In this document: positions 1 through 10,441 of the stretch, one piece after another
Numbering within the stretch: position 1 is the stretch's first letter
Layout of the letters: every line of letters begins with the position of its first letter
Source of the DNA: Bradyrhizobium sp. CCGUVB4N
GTDB taxonomy: Bacteria; Pseudomonadota; Alphaproteobacteria; Rhizobiales; Xanthobacteraceae
Direction: 5' to 3'
DNA: 64,000 nucleotides
Assembly: GCF_024199945.1 (NCBI RefSeq)
Contig: NZ_JANADP010000001.1
Location: 8,637,001-8,701,000 of the forward strand
Position numbers and translations under genes: made by a program
Notes under the pieces: model-generated
What the model was told of the DNA's origin: nothing
The model's input: only the letters and a program-made list of their open reading frames with translations
Database searches by the model: none

Positions 1-2
1 AA

Positions 3-515
3 TTCGTTCACCAGGCGATCTGGGACAGCGGCTTCGAACTGCTCGGAGACTCCGGCGCGCTCGATGCCGTCGATTATCTGCGGGGCTTCGGCGAACGGAT
101 CGGCTATCCGCTGTCGCTCGACGAATGGGTGGAGGCGCGACGCTGTTCGATGCGGGCCGATCGCGCGATGCTGGAGATTGTCGGGCAGCTCCGCCGAACC
201 GTCGATATTGCGATCCTGACCAACAATACCACGCTGGTCGCCGATCACATCGATACGTTGCTGCCGGAATTGCGGCCGCTGTTCGGCTCCAAAATCTACA
301 CATCGGCCGAGTTCAAGACGGCGAAGCCCGACCCGCAGTGCTACCGTCTGTGTCTGTCGGAGCTCAAGGTGAGGCCGGAAACCGTCCTGTTCGTCGACGA
401 TCTGGCGGCGAATGTTGCCGGCGCGCGCGAGGCTGGCCTCCTGGCCCATCATCACACATCGCCGGAGACGTTCAGGCAGGCCCTTTCAGGCTATGGCCTG
501 CTTCGCGAACGGTGA
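3..515 (+). CDS. HAD-superfamily hydrolase, 5' end missing
   Basis: The frame is open from the window edge, so the start and the first catalytic Asp motif lie outside. The visible part reads FVHQAIWDSGFELLG at its beginning. It contains ILTNNTT, the usual HAD motif II (hydrophobic stretch ending in T/S-N). It also has a lysine in the FKTAKPDP segment, typical of motif III, and LFVDDLAANV, motif IV with the acidic pair. Family members are phosphatases or dehalogenases acting on small soluble substrates in the cytoplasm. The substrate cannot be told. The gene ends 12 bp before the stop of the convergent MFS gene. Confidence 0.85.
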   Translation, partial: FVHQAIWDSGFELLGDSGALDAVDYLRGFGERIGYPLSLDEWVEARRCSMRADRAMLEIVGQLRRTVDIAILTNNTTLVADHIDTLLPELRPLFGSKIYTSAEFKTAKPDPQCYRLCLSELKVRPETVLFVDDLAANVAGAREAGLLAHHHTSPETFRQALSGYGLLRER

Positions 516-527
516 ACGCATGCGACG

Positions 528-1778
528 TCAGGCGAGATCGACACCGCGCCGCTCCGGGATCAGCGTAAGCAGCGCCACGATGTCGATGAGATAGAGCAGC
601 GCAAGACCCGCGATTGCGGTCGGGAAGCCGTACGCGGCACTGACGATGCCGACGACCAGCGGTCCGAAGCCGGCCACCGCCCGACCGATGTTGAAGAACA
701 CGTTTTGTGCCGTCGCGCGCGCCGCGGTCGGATAAAGCTCGCTCATCAGCGCGCCGTAGCCGCCGAGCATGCCGTTGACGAAGAAGCCCATCACGGCGCC
801 GCCGACCAGCAGCGCACCGGCGGTCGTCAGCTGCGAATAGACCACCACCATGACGGCTGCGCCCAGCATGTAGGTCAGAAACGCCACACGGCGGCCGAAA
901 CGATCGGCCGCATGACCGAACAGGAAGATGCCGAGCGCCATGCCGGCGATGGTAACGGCCGTCCAGAGCGCCGATTGGGTCAGGCCATAGCCGAACCGCG
1001 TCGAGAGATAGTTCGGCAGCCAGATCATGATGCCGTAATAGCCAAAATTCTGCACCGAGCAGAGAATGATCATTCCGATGCCGATCCGGGTCGTCCCCGC
1101 ATCAGCCACGAGCGCGCGAAGTGACGAACCGGTCTTCATTGCCTTCGCCTTGTGCGCGATGAAGACGTCCGGCTCGTGCAGCTTGCGCCGGATCACGTAA
1201 GCGACCACTGCCGGAAACACGCCGAGCGCAAACATCCCGCGCCAGCCAATGATCGGCAACAGCACCGGCGTCACCAGCGCCGCCGTAAGCACGCCGAACT
1301 GCCAGCCGAGCCCGACATAGGACGTGGCCCGGGCGCGCTTGCTCGCGGGCCAGGTCTCGGCCACCAGCGCCATGCCGATGCCGAATTCGCCACCGAGGCC
1401 GATGCCGGCAATGGCCCGGTAGGCCAGCAGGTCCCAATAGCCCTGCGCCAGCGCACACAGGCCGGTGAAGACCGCGAACAGGACGATGCTCCAGGTCAGA
1501 ACCCGCACGCGGCCAAGCCGGTCCGACAGCATGCCGAAGACCATGCCGCCGACGACCGCGCCGACCAGGGTCCCCGTGACCAGCGAGGCCGCCTGCGGCT
1601 GGGTAAGATGAAGGTCTTTCGAAATCGCCGTCAGCATGAAGCCGAGGATTAGGAGGTCGAACCCGTCCATGGCGTAGCCGAGCGCTGATCCCCACAGCGC
1701 CCGGCGCGCTGCCGCATCGCGGTCCGTCGCACGGTCCGTATCGACCGCGCCGAGAGTCACATCCTGTAGCTGGCTCAT
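528..1778 (-). CDS. MFS transporter, probable organic/aromatic acid:H+ symporter
   Basis: A 416-residue protein with about twelve hydrophobic segments. TM1 carries GYAMDGFDLLIL (residues 34-45), whose paired Asp residues recall the AAHS/SHS acid:proton symporters. The loop after TM2 holds the MFS motif A-like GMLSDRLGRVRVL (residues 82-94). It is an inner-membrane secondary carrier and the substrate is unknown. The gene lies 67 bp downstream of the last dpp gene on the same strand, so it may be read from the same transcript, although no sequence feature proves it. The family call is secure; the substrate class is inferred from the TM1 motif only. Confidence 0.85.
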   Translation of the reverse strand: MSQLQDVTLGAVDTDRATDRDAAARRALWGSALGYAMDGFDLLILGFMLTAISKDLHLTQPQAASLVTGTLVGAVVGGMVFGMLSDRLGRVRVLTWSIVLFAVFTGLCALAQGYWDLLAYRAIAGIGLGGEFGIGMALVAETWPASKRARATSYVGLGWQFGVLTAALVTPVLLPIIGWRGMFALGVFPAVVAYVIRRKLHEPDVFIAHKAKAMKTGSSLRALVADAGTTRIGIGMIILCSVQNFGYYGIMIWLPNYLSTRFGYGLTQSALWTAVTIAGMALGIFLFGHAADRFGRRVAFLTYMLGAAVMVVVYSQLTTAGALLVGGAVMGFFVNGMLGGYGALMSELYPTAARATAQNVFFNIGRAVAGFGPLVVGIVSAAYGFPTAIAGLALLYLIDIVALLTLIPERRGVDLA

Positions 1779-1845
1779 GTGTCCCCCCCCTACGCCAGCC
1801 AGTCCGTTGGGATCAAGGCCTCCGAGGACCTATGCACCGCGCAAC

Positions 1846-2810
1846 TCAGGCCAGATGACACGCCACGAAGTGTCCGCCCGCGCCTTCCTTCAGTTCCGGC
1901 GCACTTTCCGCACAGCGCGGCTGGGCGATCGGGCAACGGGTGTGAAAGTGACAGCCCGACGGCGGCTTCATCGGGCTCGGCACGTCGCCCTTGAGGCGGA
2001 TGCGGTTGCGCTTGAGCTTGGGATCCGGCACCGGTACGGCGGAAAGCAGCGCCTTGGTGTAAGGATGCTGCGGATTGCGATAGAGGTCGCTCGCCTTCGC
2101 CAGCTCGACGATGCGGCCGAGATACATCACGGCGACGCGGTCGGAAATGTGCTCGACCACCGAGAGGTCGTGCGCGACAAAGAGATAGGTGAGGTTCAAC
2201 TCGGCCTGGAGATCTTCCAGCAGGTTGATGACCTGCGCCTGGATCGAGACGTCGAGCGCTGACACCGGCTCATCGCAGACGATCAGCTTGGGTTCGACCG
2301 CGAGCGCCCGCGCGATCACGATGCGCTGGCGTTGACCGCCGGAGAACTCATGCGGATAGCGCCGCATGTGCTCGGCCTTGAGGCCGACCTTGACCAGCAG
2401 GCCCGCGACGCGCTCTTCGCGCTCCCTGGCGTTCGATGCGAGATTGTGGATGGTGAAAGCTTCGCCGAGAATGGAGCCGACCGTCATGCGCGGGTTGAGC
2501 GAGGCGAACGGATCCTGGAAGACCAGCTGCATGTTCCGCCGCATCGCGCGCAGATCGTTGCCGCCGAGCTTGCCGATGTCCTGGCCGTCGAACATGACTT
2601 CGCCGTCGGTCGGCTCGATCAGGCGCAGCACGCAGCGCCCGGTCGTCGACTTGCCGCAACCGGATTCGCCGACGAGACCGAGCGTCTCGCCCCGATTGAC
2701 CGAGAACGACACGCCGTCGACCGCATAGACGGTACCGACCTGGCGAGACAACAGGCCGCCGAGCACGGGGAAATATTTCTTCAGGCCGCTGACGCGGAGC
2801 AGAGGCTCGC

Positions 2811-2814
<4 letters not shown>
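1846..2814 (-). CDS. dppF: Dipeptide/oligopeptide ABC transporter ATP-binding protein (DppF type)
   Basis: 322 residues from the ATG at 2812-2814, which overlaps the stop of the preceding gene as ATGA. This junction decides the start; a longer open frame upstream is antisense noise. Walker A is GESGCGKSTTG (49-59), the ABC signature is EFSGGQRQRI (156-165) and Walker B is LIVCDEPVSALD (177-188). The C-terminus carries the cysteine-containing oligopeptide-transporter extension (HTRCPIAQPRC). It energises peptide import together with the upstream-transcribed DppD-like ATPase. It is the last gene of the five-gene transporter set. Confidence 0.93.
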
Positions 2815-3805
<991 letters not shown>

Positions 3806-3806
<1 letters not shown>

Positions 3807-4723
3807 CAGATCACCCGTCGCGCATCGAGCGCGTCACGCAGACCGTCGCCGATGAAATTGATCGCGACCACCGCGATGAAGATCGCGCCGCCCGGGAACA
3901 AGGCCCAGTGCGGGCCGATGTCGAGGAAGTCCTTGGCATCATACAGCAGCCGGCCCCAGGTCGGGGTATCCGGCGGAAAGCCGAGACCCAGGAAGGACAG
4001 CGTCGATTCCGCGATGATCGCGGCGGCAACGTCGATGGTGCCGGCGATGATCACCGGACCGAGCGCATTGGGCAGGATGTGCTTCACCACCTGCCGCACC
4101 GGGCTCGCACCGAGCGCGCGCGCGGCCTCGACGAACTCCTTCTCGCGGATCGACAGGAACTGCGCGCGCACGAGGCGCGCCACCGGCATCCAGCGCAAGC
4201 CGCCGATGACGAGGACGATCAGGATGAAGATGCCGCCTTCGGGACCGAACATCTGCTTCAACCCGTCGCGGAAGAGATAGATCAGCAGCAGGAGCAGCGG
4301 CAGTTGGGGCAGCGACAGAAAGAGGTCGGTGAGCCACATCAGACCATGCCCGAGCGCGCCGCGGGACATGCCGGCGAGCGCACCGATCAGCGTGCCGATG
4401 AACACCGAGACCAGCATCGCGGCCAATCCGACCGCAAGCGAGATACGCCCGCCATAGATCATCCGCGCCAGAATGTCCTGGCCGAGGTCGTCGGTGCCGA
4501 AGGGATGCGCGAGCGACGGCCCTTGCATGCCCGCCACGATATCGATGTCGTTGATCTTGATCCGCCAGATGAAGGGGCCGACCACAACAGCAAGAATCAG
4601 GACGAGCAGCAGGATCGCGCTGACGACGGCGAGCTTGTGGCGGCTGTAGCGCCGCCACGTCTCGCGCCAGGGCGAGTAGACGCCCCGCTCAGCGGAGGGA
4701 GATGCGAGGGTCAAGCCAGCCAT
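3806..4723 (-). CDS. dppC: Dipeptide ABC transporter permease (DppC type)
   Basis: 305 residues starting at MAGLTLASPSAERG. The start lies inside the 3' end of the preceding permease gene (35-bp overlap). A more upstream ATG would extend the overlap and add an unlikely Cys/Trp-rich leader. The N-terminus has one membrane segment, then the OppC-type periplasmic loop with HPFGTDDLGQDILARMIYGG (typical for DppC/OppC). Five further hydrophobic segments follow, with the EAA loop FVEAARALGASPVRQVVKHILPN cut short here to its key residues EAA...G. It forms the heterodimeric channel with DppB. Confidence 0.9.
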
Positions 4724-5648
4724 ACAGCACATCCGCGATGAGATTGAAGAGCACCACCAGACAGGCGAACACAAAGGTCACGGCCATCACGACCGGGGTG
4801 TCATTGGAGAGAATGGAGGAGATCAGCAGCGAGCCGATGCCGGGAATGCGAAAGATCTGCTCGGTGACGATGGCGCCACCGAACACCGCGGGCATCTGCA
4901 GTGCGATCAGCGTGACGACCGGAATCATGGCGTTGCGCATCACATGCTTGACGATGACCTTGGCCTGCCCGAGCCCCTTGGCCCGCGCCGTGGTGACGTA
5001 ATCGAGCCGGATCACGTCGAGCATCGCCGAGCGCACGAAGCGCGTCATCGACGCCGCCTGGAACAGGCCGAGCACGGCGACCGGCATGATCGCCTGCCGG
5101 ATCATCTCGAGCACGTAGTGGATGCCCGTGGCCTTGATGTCGGTGGTGTAGACGAAGGGCAGCCAGTCCAGCGTGACCGAGAAGATCAGGATGAACAGGA
5201 TGCCCGTGAAGAAGGTCGGCAGCGAAAAACCGACGAAGGCGAGCGTGTTCGCGATCTGGTCGAACAGCGAATAGGGCTTTGTCGCCGCATAGACGCCGAC
5301 GGGAATCGCGATCAGCAACGCCAGGATCTGTGCCGAACCGATCACGTAGAGCGTGGCCGGCAGGCGCTGCAGGATGAGCGTGTCGACGTTCATCCGGCTG
5401 ACGAAGGAGAAGCCCCAGTCGCCGTGCACCATGGCGGATAGCCAGTGCAGGTAGCGCAGATAGATCGGATCATCGAGCCCGAACCTGGCCCGAAGTGCAG
5501 CCTGCACTTCGGGTGGCACGTTCGGATTGGTCGCCAGTTCCGAGAAGGGATCCCCGGGCGCGAGCGCCAGGACGAAGAACAGCACCGCCGAGATGCCGAG
5601 CAAGCTCGGAATGGCGATCAGGAGGCGACGCAGGACATACTGGCTCAT
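4689..5648 (-). CDS. dppB: Dipeptide ABC transporter permease (DppB type)
   Basis: 319 residues beginning MSQYVLRRLLIAIPSLLG, the usual DppB/OppB N-terminus with a first membrane helix. Next comes a periplasmic domain with ALRARFGLDDPIYLRYLHWL. The EAA-type loop is YVTTARAKGLGQAKVIVKHV, followed by the last membrane helices and a C-terminal GWLDPRISLR, again family-typical. It lies 29 bp downstream of the binding-protein gene. It pairs with the DppC-like permease to form the translocation path. Confidence 0.93.
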   Translation of the reverse strand: MSQYVLRRLLIAIPSLLGISAVLFFVLALAPGDPFSELATNPNVPPEVQAALRARFGLDDPIYLRYLHWLSAMVHGDWGFSFVSRMNVDTLILQRLPATLYVIGSAQILALLIAIPVGVYAATKPYSLFDQIANTLAFVGFSLPTFFTGILFILIFSVTLDWLPFVYTTDIKATGIHYVLEMIRQAIMPVAVLGLFQAASMTRFVRSAMLDVIRLDYVTTARAKGLGQAKVIVKHVMRNAMIPVVTLIALQMPAVFGGAIVTEQIFRIPGIGSLLISSILSNDTPVVMAVTFVFACLVVLFNLIADVLYGWLDPRISLR

Positions 5649-5677
5649 GGGGAAGAATCCCGTCTATGCCCTCGCGA

Positions 5678-7468
5678 TCATGCCTCCCGGTACCAATCCT
5701 GGATGTTGTCGGTCCGATTGGCCCAGCCCGAGATGACCGGCTTCAGCGTGTTGGCGCAGGCGTCCACCGTAAGACGGTGCATCACCGGAATGAACACGGT
5801 GTCCTGCCACAACAGGTCGTTGCACTTGATATAGAGCGCCGCCCGTTTGACCAGGTCGATCTCGGTCTCGGCCGCGGCAATCGCCGCATCATAGTCCTTG
5901 TTGACATAGCGGGGATAATTCGGGCCCTGCCACTTGTTCTCTTTGGTTGCCACATTGGCCGAGATGTAGCGGCGCATATGCAAAGCCGGATCCGGCTGTG
6001 TCATCGGGATCTGGAACATCTCGATGTCGGCGTAAAACTTTGGATAGGTGTCGTTGTTGGCAACGTCCGACGAGAAGAACACCGAAGCAACGACCGACTT
6101 CAGCTCGACGTCGATGCCAGCCTTCTGGCAGGCCTGCTTGACGATGGCCTGAGTCTTCTGGCGCGGACCGTTGGTCGAGGTCTGGTACAGGAGCTTGAAT
6201 TTCTTTCCATCCTTCTCACGGATGCCGTCTGCGCCGACCTTCCAGCCGGCGTCGTCCAGCATCTTCGACGCCTTCTCGATGTTGAACTCCCAGGAGGTGT
6301 TCTTGGAGACGAACTTCTCGGGACCGTTGAGGTAGTTGGCCGTGGTGCGTCCAGCGCGACCGTAGATCGCCTTCTTGACGGACTCGCGGTCCACCAGGAG
6401 AGCCAGCGCCTTGCGAACGTTCGGATCGGAAAAGATCGGATGCTTGGTCTTCATCGAGGACCGCTCGCCATCGACCTCCGTGTTCGGGTCGGTGAAATTG
6501 ATAGCGATGAACTCGATGTCGCCACCTACGGCATAAACGGTCTTACCCTTGCCGCCCTTCTCCAGGCGCAGCAGCACGTCGTCCTCGACTTGCATGTTCC
6601 AGGCAAAATCGAACTCGCCGGTCTGGATCACCGCGCGTGCCGCAGAGACGGCATCGCCGCCGCCCTTCATGTCGATGGTGTCGAAATACGGACGGTTGGG
6701 CATGTGGTAGTCGGGGTTCAACGCACCACGGACGAGGTCGCCCGGCTTGAACTCGACGAATTTGTAGGGGCCGGTGCCCACCGGGGCCAGATTGGTCGGC
6801 GCCTCACGGGATTTCGATCCGATGTAGTCGCCAAACAGATGCTTCGGGATGACGCATCCGTACGCGCCGACGAAAGCATTGGCCCAGAACGGCGTCGGGT
6901 TCTTGAACAGGATACGAATGGTAAGGTCGTCCACCTTCTCGACCGTCATGTCGGCGTAGGTGCTGATAGAGACAGCCGCCGTGGCAGGATCGCTGGCATA
7001 GGTGAAGGTGAACACGAAATCGTCGGCTGTCAGCGGCTTGCCGTCATGCCATTTGACGCCGGGCTTGATCTTCCAGATGACCGACTTGCCGTCGGCGGCG
7101 AGGCCGCCATTTGCAGTTGACGGAATTTCGGCGGCGAGAATCGGGTTGAGATTGCCGTCCACGTCCCAGCTTGCAAGCGGCTCGTAGAACACGCGCGAGC
7201 CGTCCTGGTCCTTGGTGCCGGTCGCGAAATGCGGATTGAGCAAGGTCGGTCCCTGCCACCACAACAGCTTGAGCGGGCCGCCGCCGCCGCGCTTGGTCGG
7301 CGGATAGGGTGACGGGCTCTGCGCCATGGCGACGCCGCCGATGGCGAGGATCTGGTTGGCCATGGGAGCGGTGAGGCCGACGGCGGCCAGGCGCTGGATG
7401 AAGGCGCGGCGATCCATGCGCCCGTCCTTCACGTCACCGATCATCGAACGCAGTTCTTTATCCAGCAT
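5678..7468 (-). CDS. dppA: Peptide ABC transporter substrate-binding protein (DppA/OppA type, SBP_bac_5)
   Basis: 596 residues from the ATG at 7466-7468, preceded by GGGGGACAACC. The N-terminus has a likely Tat-type signal: MDRRAFIQRLAAVG with the twin arginine, followed by a hydrophobic stretch ending near AMAQSP. The mature part shows SBP_bac_5 features: FYEPLASWD, KPGVKWHDGKPLTADDFVFT, and a C-terminal DYDAAIAAAETE segment. A Tat rather than Sec signal is common in rhizobial members. It is the periplasmic receptor of the dpp set. The substrate may be a small peptide or amide, given the amidohydrolase gene just upstream. Confidence 0.92.
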   Translation of the reverse strand: MLDKELRSMIGDVKDGRMDRRAFIQRLAAVGLTAPMANQILAIGGVAMAQSPSPYPPTKRGGGGPLKLLWWQGPTLLNPHFATGTKDQDGSRVFYEPLASWDVDGNLNPILAAEIPSTANGGLAADGKSVIWKIKPGVKWHDGKPLTADDFVFTFTYASDPATAAVSISTYADMTVEKVDDLTIRILFKNPTPFWANAFVGAYGCVIPKHLFGDYIGSKSREAPTNLAPVGTGPYKFVEFKPGDLVRGALNPDYHMPNRPYFDTIDMKGGGDAVSAARAVIQTGEFDFAWNMQVEDDVLLRLEKGGKGKTVYAVGGDIEFIAINFTDPNTEVDGERSSMKTKHPIFSDPNVRKALALLVDRESVKKAIYGRAGRTTANYLNGPEKFVSKNTSWEFNIEKASKMLDDAGWKVGADGIREKDGKKFKLLYQTSTNGPRQKTQAIVKQACQKAGIDVELKSVVASVFFSSDVANNDTYPKFYADIEMFQIPMTQPDPALHMRRYISANVATKENKWQGPNYPRYVNKDYDAAIAAAETEIDLVKRAALYIKCNDLLWQDTVFIPVMHRLTVDACANTLKPVISGWANRTDNIQDWYREA

Positions 7469-7645
7469 GGTTGTCCCCCGTCTGGTTCCCGTATGGATGC
7501 AGGCGGCCGCAGCCCGGCCGCCGAGTTTGGCTGGCGGTAGATGGCACACTGAATAGGCCGCGCGTCAACTGCGGCCGTGTGTGTGCAAACGGTGTTCTGG
7601 CTGTCTGTTGAGCAAAACTTCCTTCCGCAGCCCAACGGTTCGGCA

Positions 7646-7669
7646 TTCCCGCGCCAAAATCCGCGGGAA
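7646..7669. promoter_or_regulatory. Inverted repeat upstream of dppA, candidate operator
   Basis: Perfect 8-bp arms TTCCCGCG and CGCGGGAA separated by 8 bp. It lies in the 260-bp gap between the amidohydrolase stop (7729) and the dppA start (7468). No T-tract follows on either strand, which argues against an intrinsic terminator. A role as a regulator binding site for the dpp genes is an inference; a processed mRNA hairpin is the alternative. The rest of this gap shows no gene I would support. Confidence 0.4.
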
Positions 7670-7728
7670 ACCAAGTTGCACTGCGGAAAATTTGTTCTTC
7701 AGATCAGACGAAGTATCGAGATGGAATT

Positions 7729-9147
7729 CTACGCCACGGACATATTGAGTGGCGGCGCGACGTGGTCCGGCAGCGGGCAGATATAAGGCGTTTTGGTCGT
7801 CCGCTTCGTGAGATCGGCCTTCGCGGCCTTGATCAGTTCCGGTTCGGTCATCGCCTTGATGCCAAGGCCGGCCATGGCCTTGGCCGCCTGCACCATCGCC
7901 TTGTGGGCATGCGGGCTCTTGCCCTGCGCGACCACCTGCCAGGTGTGGAACGGGGTGCCGATTGCAACCGTTGGTGCGTGTACCTGCACGGTCGGCACCA
8001 CCCAGCTTACATCGCCGACGTCCGTCGAGCCAACCAAGGGGTTGCGCTTGGCGTCGAGCGGCACCAGGAAGTCGGCCAGCGGCCGATCGGTCGGCTCCAT
8101 GCCGATCGCGTAATAGACCGACGCGATGTCCTTGTCGGTCAGCGTCGCGCGGATCTGGCTGGCAAAGCCATTGTCGGCATCGTCGAAATGCGGCGGTCCG
8201 AGCTCTTCCATGACCCGGTGCAGCGCCTGTTCCAGCGGCGTGTTGGGCAGGATGTTGGAGACAGCGGAGATGATCTTCATCTCGACCTTGGTCTCGGTCA
8301 TCAAGGCCGCCCCCTCCGCGATCTTGCTGACGCGCCCGACCAGCTCGTTCATGCCGGGCAGATCACGGGCGCGAATGGAATAGCGCACGCGGGCATGGGC
8401 CTGCACCACGTTGGGCGCAATGCCGCCGGTGTCGAGCAGCGCGTAGTGCACGCGCGCATCGCTCGGCATGTGCTCGCGCATGTAGTTCACGCCGACATTC
8501 ATCAGCTCCACCGCGTCGAGCGCGGAGCGGCCGAGATGGGGCGACGCCGCAGCATGCGAGGTGCGGCCGGTGAAGATGAAGTCCGCGCGGGTGTTGGCCA
8601 GCGACGGCGTCACCGCGACTTCCCAGAAACTATGCGGATGCCAGGTGATGGCGATATCGGCGTCCTCGAACGCGCCGGAGCGCACCATGAAGGCCTTGGC
8701 CGCGCCGCCCTCTTCCGCCGGGCAACCGTAATAGCGCACACGGCCGGGCACCTTGTTCTCGGCGAGCCAGTCCTTGACGGCGGTGGCGGCGAGGAGCGCT
8801 GCGGAACCGAGCAGATTGTGACCGCAGCCATGGCCGTGGCCGCCGGTCTCGACCGGACGATGCTCGGCGACACCAGCCTCCTGGCTCAGACCCGGCAGGG
8901 CGTCATATTCACCCATGAAGGCGATGACCGGACCGCCCTCGCCCCATTCGCCCATCACCGCGGTCGGAATGCCCGCCACTTTCTCGGTGATGCGGAAACC
9001 CTGGTGGCGCAACTCGGCGAGATGCTCGGCGGCGGAACGCGCCTCGGTGTAGCAGACCTCGGGCATACCCCAGACCTTGTCGCTCAGGTCGATGAAACGT
9101 CCCTTGATCGTGTCGATGCCACGCCAGATGTCGCTGCGATTGTCCAT
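7729..9147 (-). CDS. M20-family amidohydrolase, AbgB-like (aminobenzoyl-glutamate hydrolase type)
   Basis: 472 residues from the ATG at 9145-9147. An alternative ATG at 9201 with a better Shine-Dalgarno (GGCGGAG) would add 18 residues. The start chosen matches the N-terminus of AbgB as I recall it. Metal-site motifs are visible: GEYDALPGLSQ, GHGHGCGHNLLGSAAL, the PAEEGG segment with the acidic pair, and the histidine in TWHPHSFWE. The C-terminal half has ASTDVGDVSW-like GSTDVGDVSW and GTPFHTWQ, also AbgB-like. It probably hydrolyses an amide or peptide bond of an imported compound, and it is the first gene of the block that continues with dppABCDF. Confidence 0.88.
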   Translation of the reverse strand: MDNRSDIWRGIDTIKGRFIDLSDKVWGMPEVCYTEARSAAEHLAELRHQGFRITEKVAGIPTAVMGEWGEGGPVIAFMGEYDALPGLSQEAGVAEHRPVETGGHGHGCGHNLLGSAALLAATAVKDWLAENKVPGRVRYYGCPAEEGGAAKAFMVRSGAFEDADIAITWHPHSFWEVAVTPSLANTRADFIFTGRTSHAAASPHLGRSALDAVELMNVGVNYMREHMPSDARVHYALLDTGGIAPNVVQAHARVRYSIRARDLPGMNELVGRVSKIAEGAALMTETKVEMKIISAVSNILPNTPLEQALHRVMEELGPPHFDDADNGFASQIRATLTDKDIASVYYAIGMEPTDRPLADFLVPLDAKRNPLVGSTDVGDVSWVVPTVQVHAPTVAIGTPFHTWQVVAQGKSPHAHKAMVQAAKAMAGLGIKAMTEPELIKAAKADLTKRTTKTPYICPLPDHVAPPLNMSVA

Positions 9148-9431
9148 GGTTTGGTCCGTGATCTCTTGGTCAAACGAAGCGGCAATGGTTAGCAGCTTCA
9201 TTGAACTCCGCCTAGCATCTCGCGGGACACCAGCCATGCGACCGATGCCGGATTGGGCAGTTGCCGCCCGGCTTTAGGTGAACAATGCCTGTCATCTTCG
9301 GAAATCGGCGGCGACATTTGGAATAGTTGCGGTCAAGCCTTTCAAGACGGCCTCCTCCGGCCTAAATTATGCTTGCTTCGCGCGTCGTTCCGCAGCCATG
9401 GCGGAGCGATGCTCTCAGCCAGGAGAACTCC

Positions 9432-10421
9432 ATGCCCGCCCTGACCGAATGGAGAGTGCCGCCAGCCAATCAGCCGCGTGCGAGCGATTACGGCTTCGAT
9501 CTCGATCGTGCGCTCGCCTCCGTCGTCGGCCTGCACGCCATCATTCCGCCGGACGCTTTCAGCGCCGAAACACTCGGCACCGAGCGCGCCGGCAACGGCG
9601 TCGTGATCGACGACGGGCTGGTGCTGACCATCGGCTATCTCATTACCGAGGCGGAATCCGTCTGGCTTCACCTCGGCGACGGGCGCGTGGTGGAGGGACA
9701 TGTGCTCGGCTTCGATTCCGTCACCGGCTTCGGCCTGGTGCAGGCGCTCGGCCGGCTCGACATCGAGCCGCTGCCGCTCGGCTCCTCGGCGGACACCCGG
9801 CTCGGCGACCGCGTCGTGGTCGGCGGCGCCGGCGGGCGAACGCGATCGGTCGCGAGCCAGATCGTCGCCAAGCAGGAATTCGCGGGCTACTGGGAGTATC
9901 TGCTCGACGAGGCCTTGTTCACCTATCCGGCTCATCCGAACTGGGGCGGCACGGGACTGATCAACGAGCGCGGCGAGCTGATCGGCATCGGCTCGCTCCA
10001 GCTCGAGCGTGAACGCGACGGCAAGGCCGAGCATGTCAACATGATCGTGCCGATCGACCTGCTAAAGCCGATCCTCGACGACCTCCGCAAGTTCGGCCGT
10101 GTCAACAAGCCGGCACGTCCGTGGCTCGGACTCTTTTCGACCGAGATCGACAACCGCGTGGTGGTGATCGGAATCTCCGCCAACGGTCCCGCCGCGCGCG
10201 CCGAACTCAAGACCGGCGACGTCATTCTTGCCGTGGATGGCGAGAAGGTCACGAGCCAGACCGACTTCTACAAGAAGATGTGGGGCCTCGGTGCCGCCGG
10301 CGTCGACGTGCCTCTCACCGTGCATCATCAAGGCACCGCGCATCATGAGGGCGTCACCTTCGACGTCACGGTGACCTCGACCGATCGCTTCAAGCTCCTG
10401 AAAGCGCCGAAGCTGCACTGA
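9432..10421 (+). CDS. HtrA/DegQ-like trypsin-fold plus PDZ protein, catalytic triad absent
   Basis: 329 residues from the ATG preceded by AGGAGAACTCC. The N-terminal half follows the HtrA fold: GNGVVIDDGLVLTIGYLI (residues 55-71) and GELIGIGS (181-188). The C-terminal part (about 228-320) is a PDZ domain with WLGLF and GDVILAVDGEKV. The three triad positions seem lost. The His of TNNH is Tyr69, the Asp of the D-x-x-x-D-[IL]-A-L motif is Gly99, and the Ser of GNSGG is Trp171 in PNWGG. There is no signal peptide, so it is probably cytoplasmic. It may be a peptide-binding pseudoprotease. It is followed 20 bp later by an esterase gene, probably co-transcribed. Confidence 0.85.
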   Translation: MPALTEWRVPPANQPRASDYGFDLDRALASVVGLHAIIPPDAFSAETLGTERAGNGVVIDDGLVLTIGYLITEAESVWLHLGDGRVVEGHVLGFDSVTGFGLVQALGRLDIEPLPLGSSADTRLGDRVVVGGAGGRTRSVASQIVAKQEFAGYWEYLLDEALFTYPAHPNWGGTGLINERGELIGIGSLQLERERDGKAEHVNMIVPIDLLKPILDDLRKFGRVNKPARPWLGLFSTEIDNRVVVIGISANGPAARAELKTGDVILAVDGEKVTSQTDFYKKMWGLGAAGVDVPLTVHHQGTAHHEGVTFDVTVTSTDRFKLLKAPKLH

Positions 10422-10441
10422 TCCAGACAGAGGAAGCAGCG

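Noticed and set aside
7577..7786. Plus-strand small open frame between the amidohydrolase and dppA
   Set aside because: No ribosome-binding site or homology seen, and it overlaps the amidohydrolase 3' end and the palindrome at 7646.
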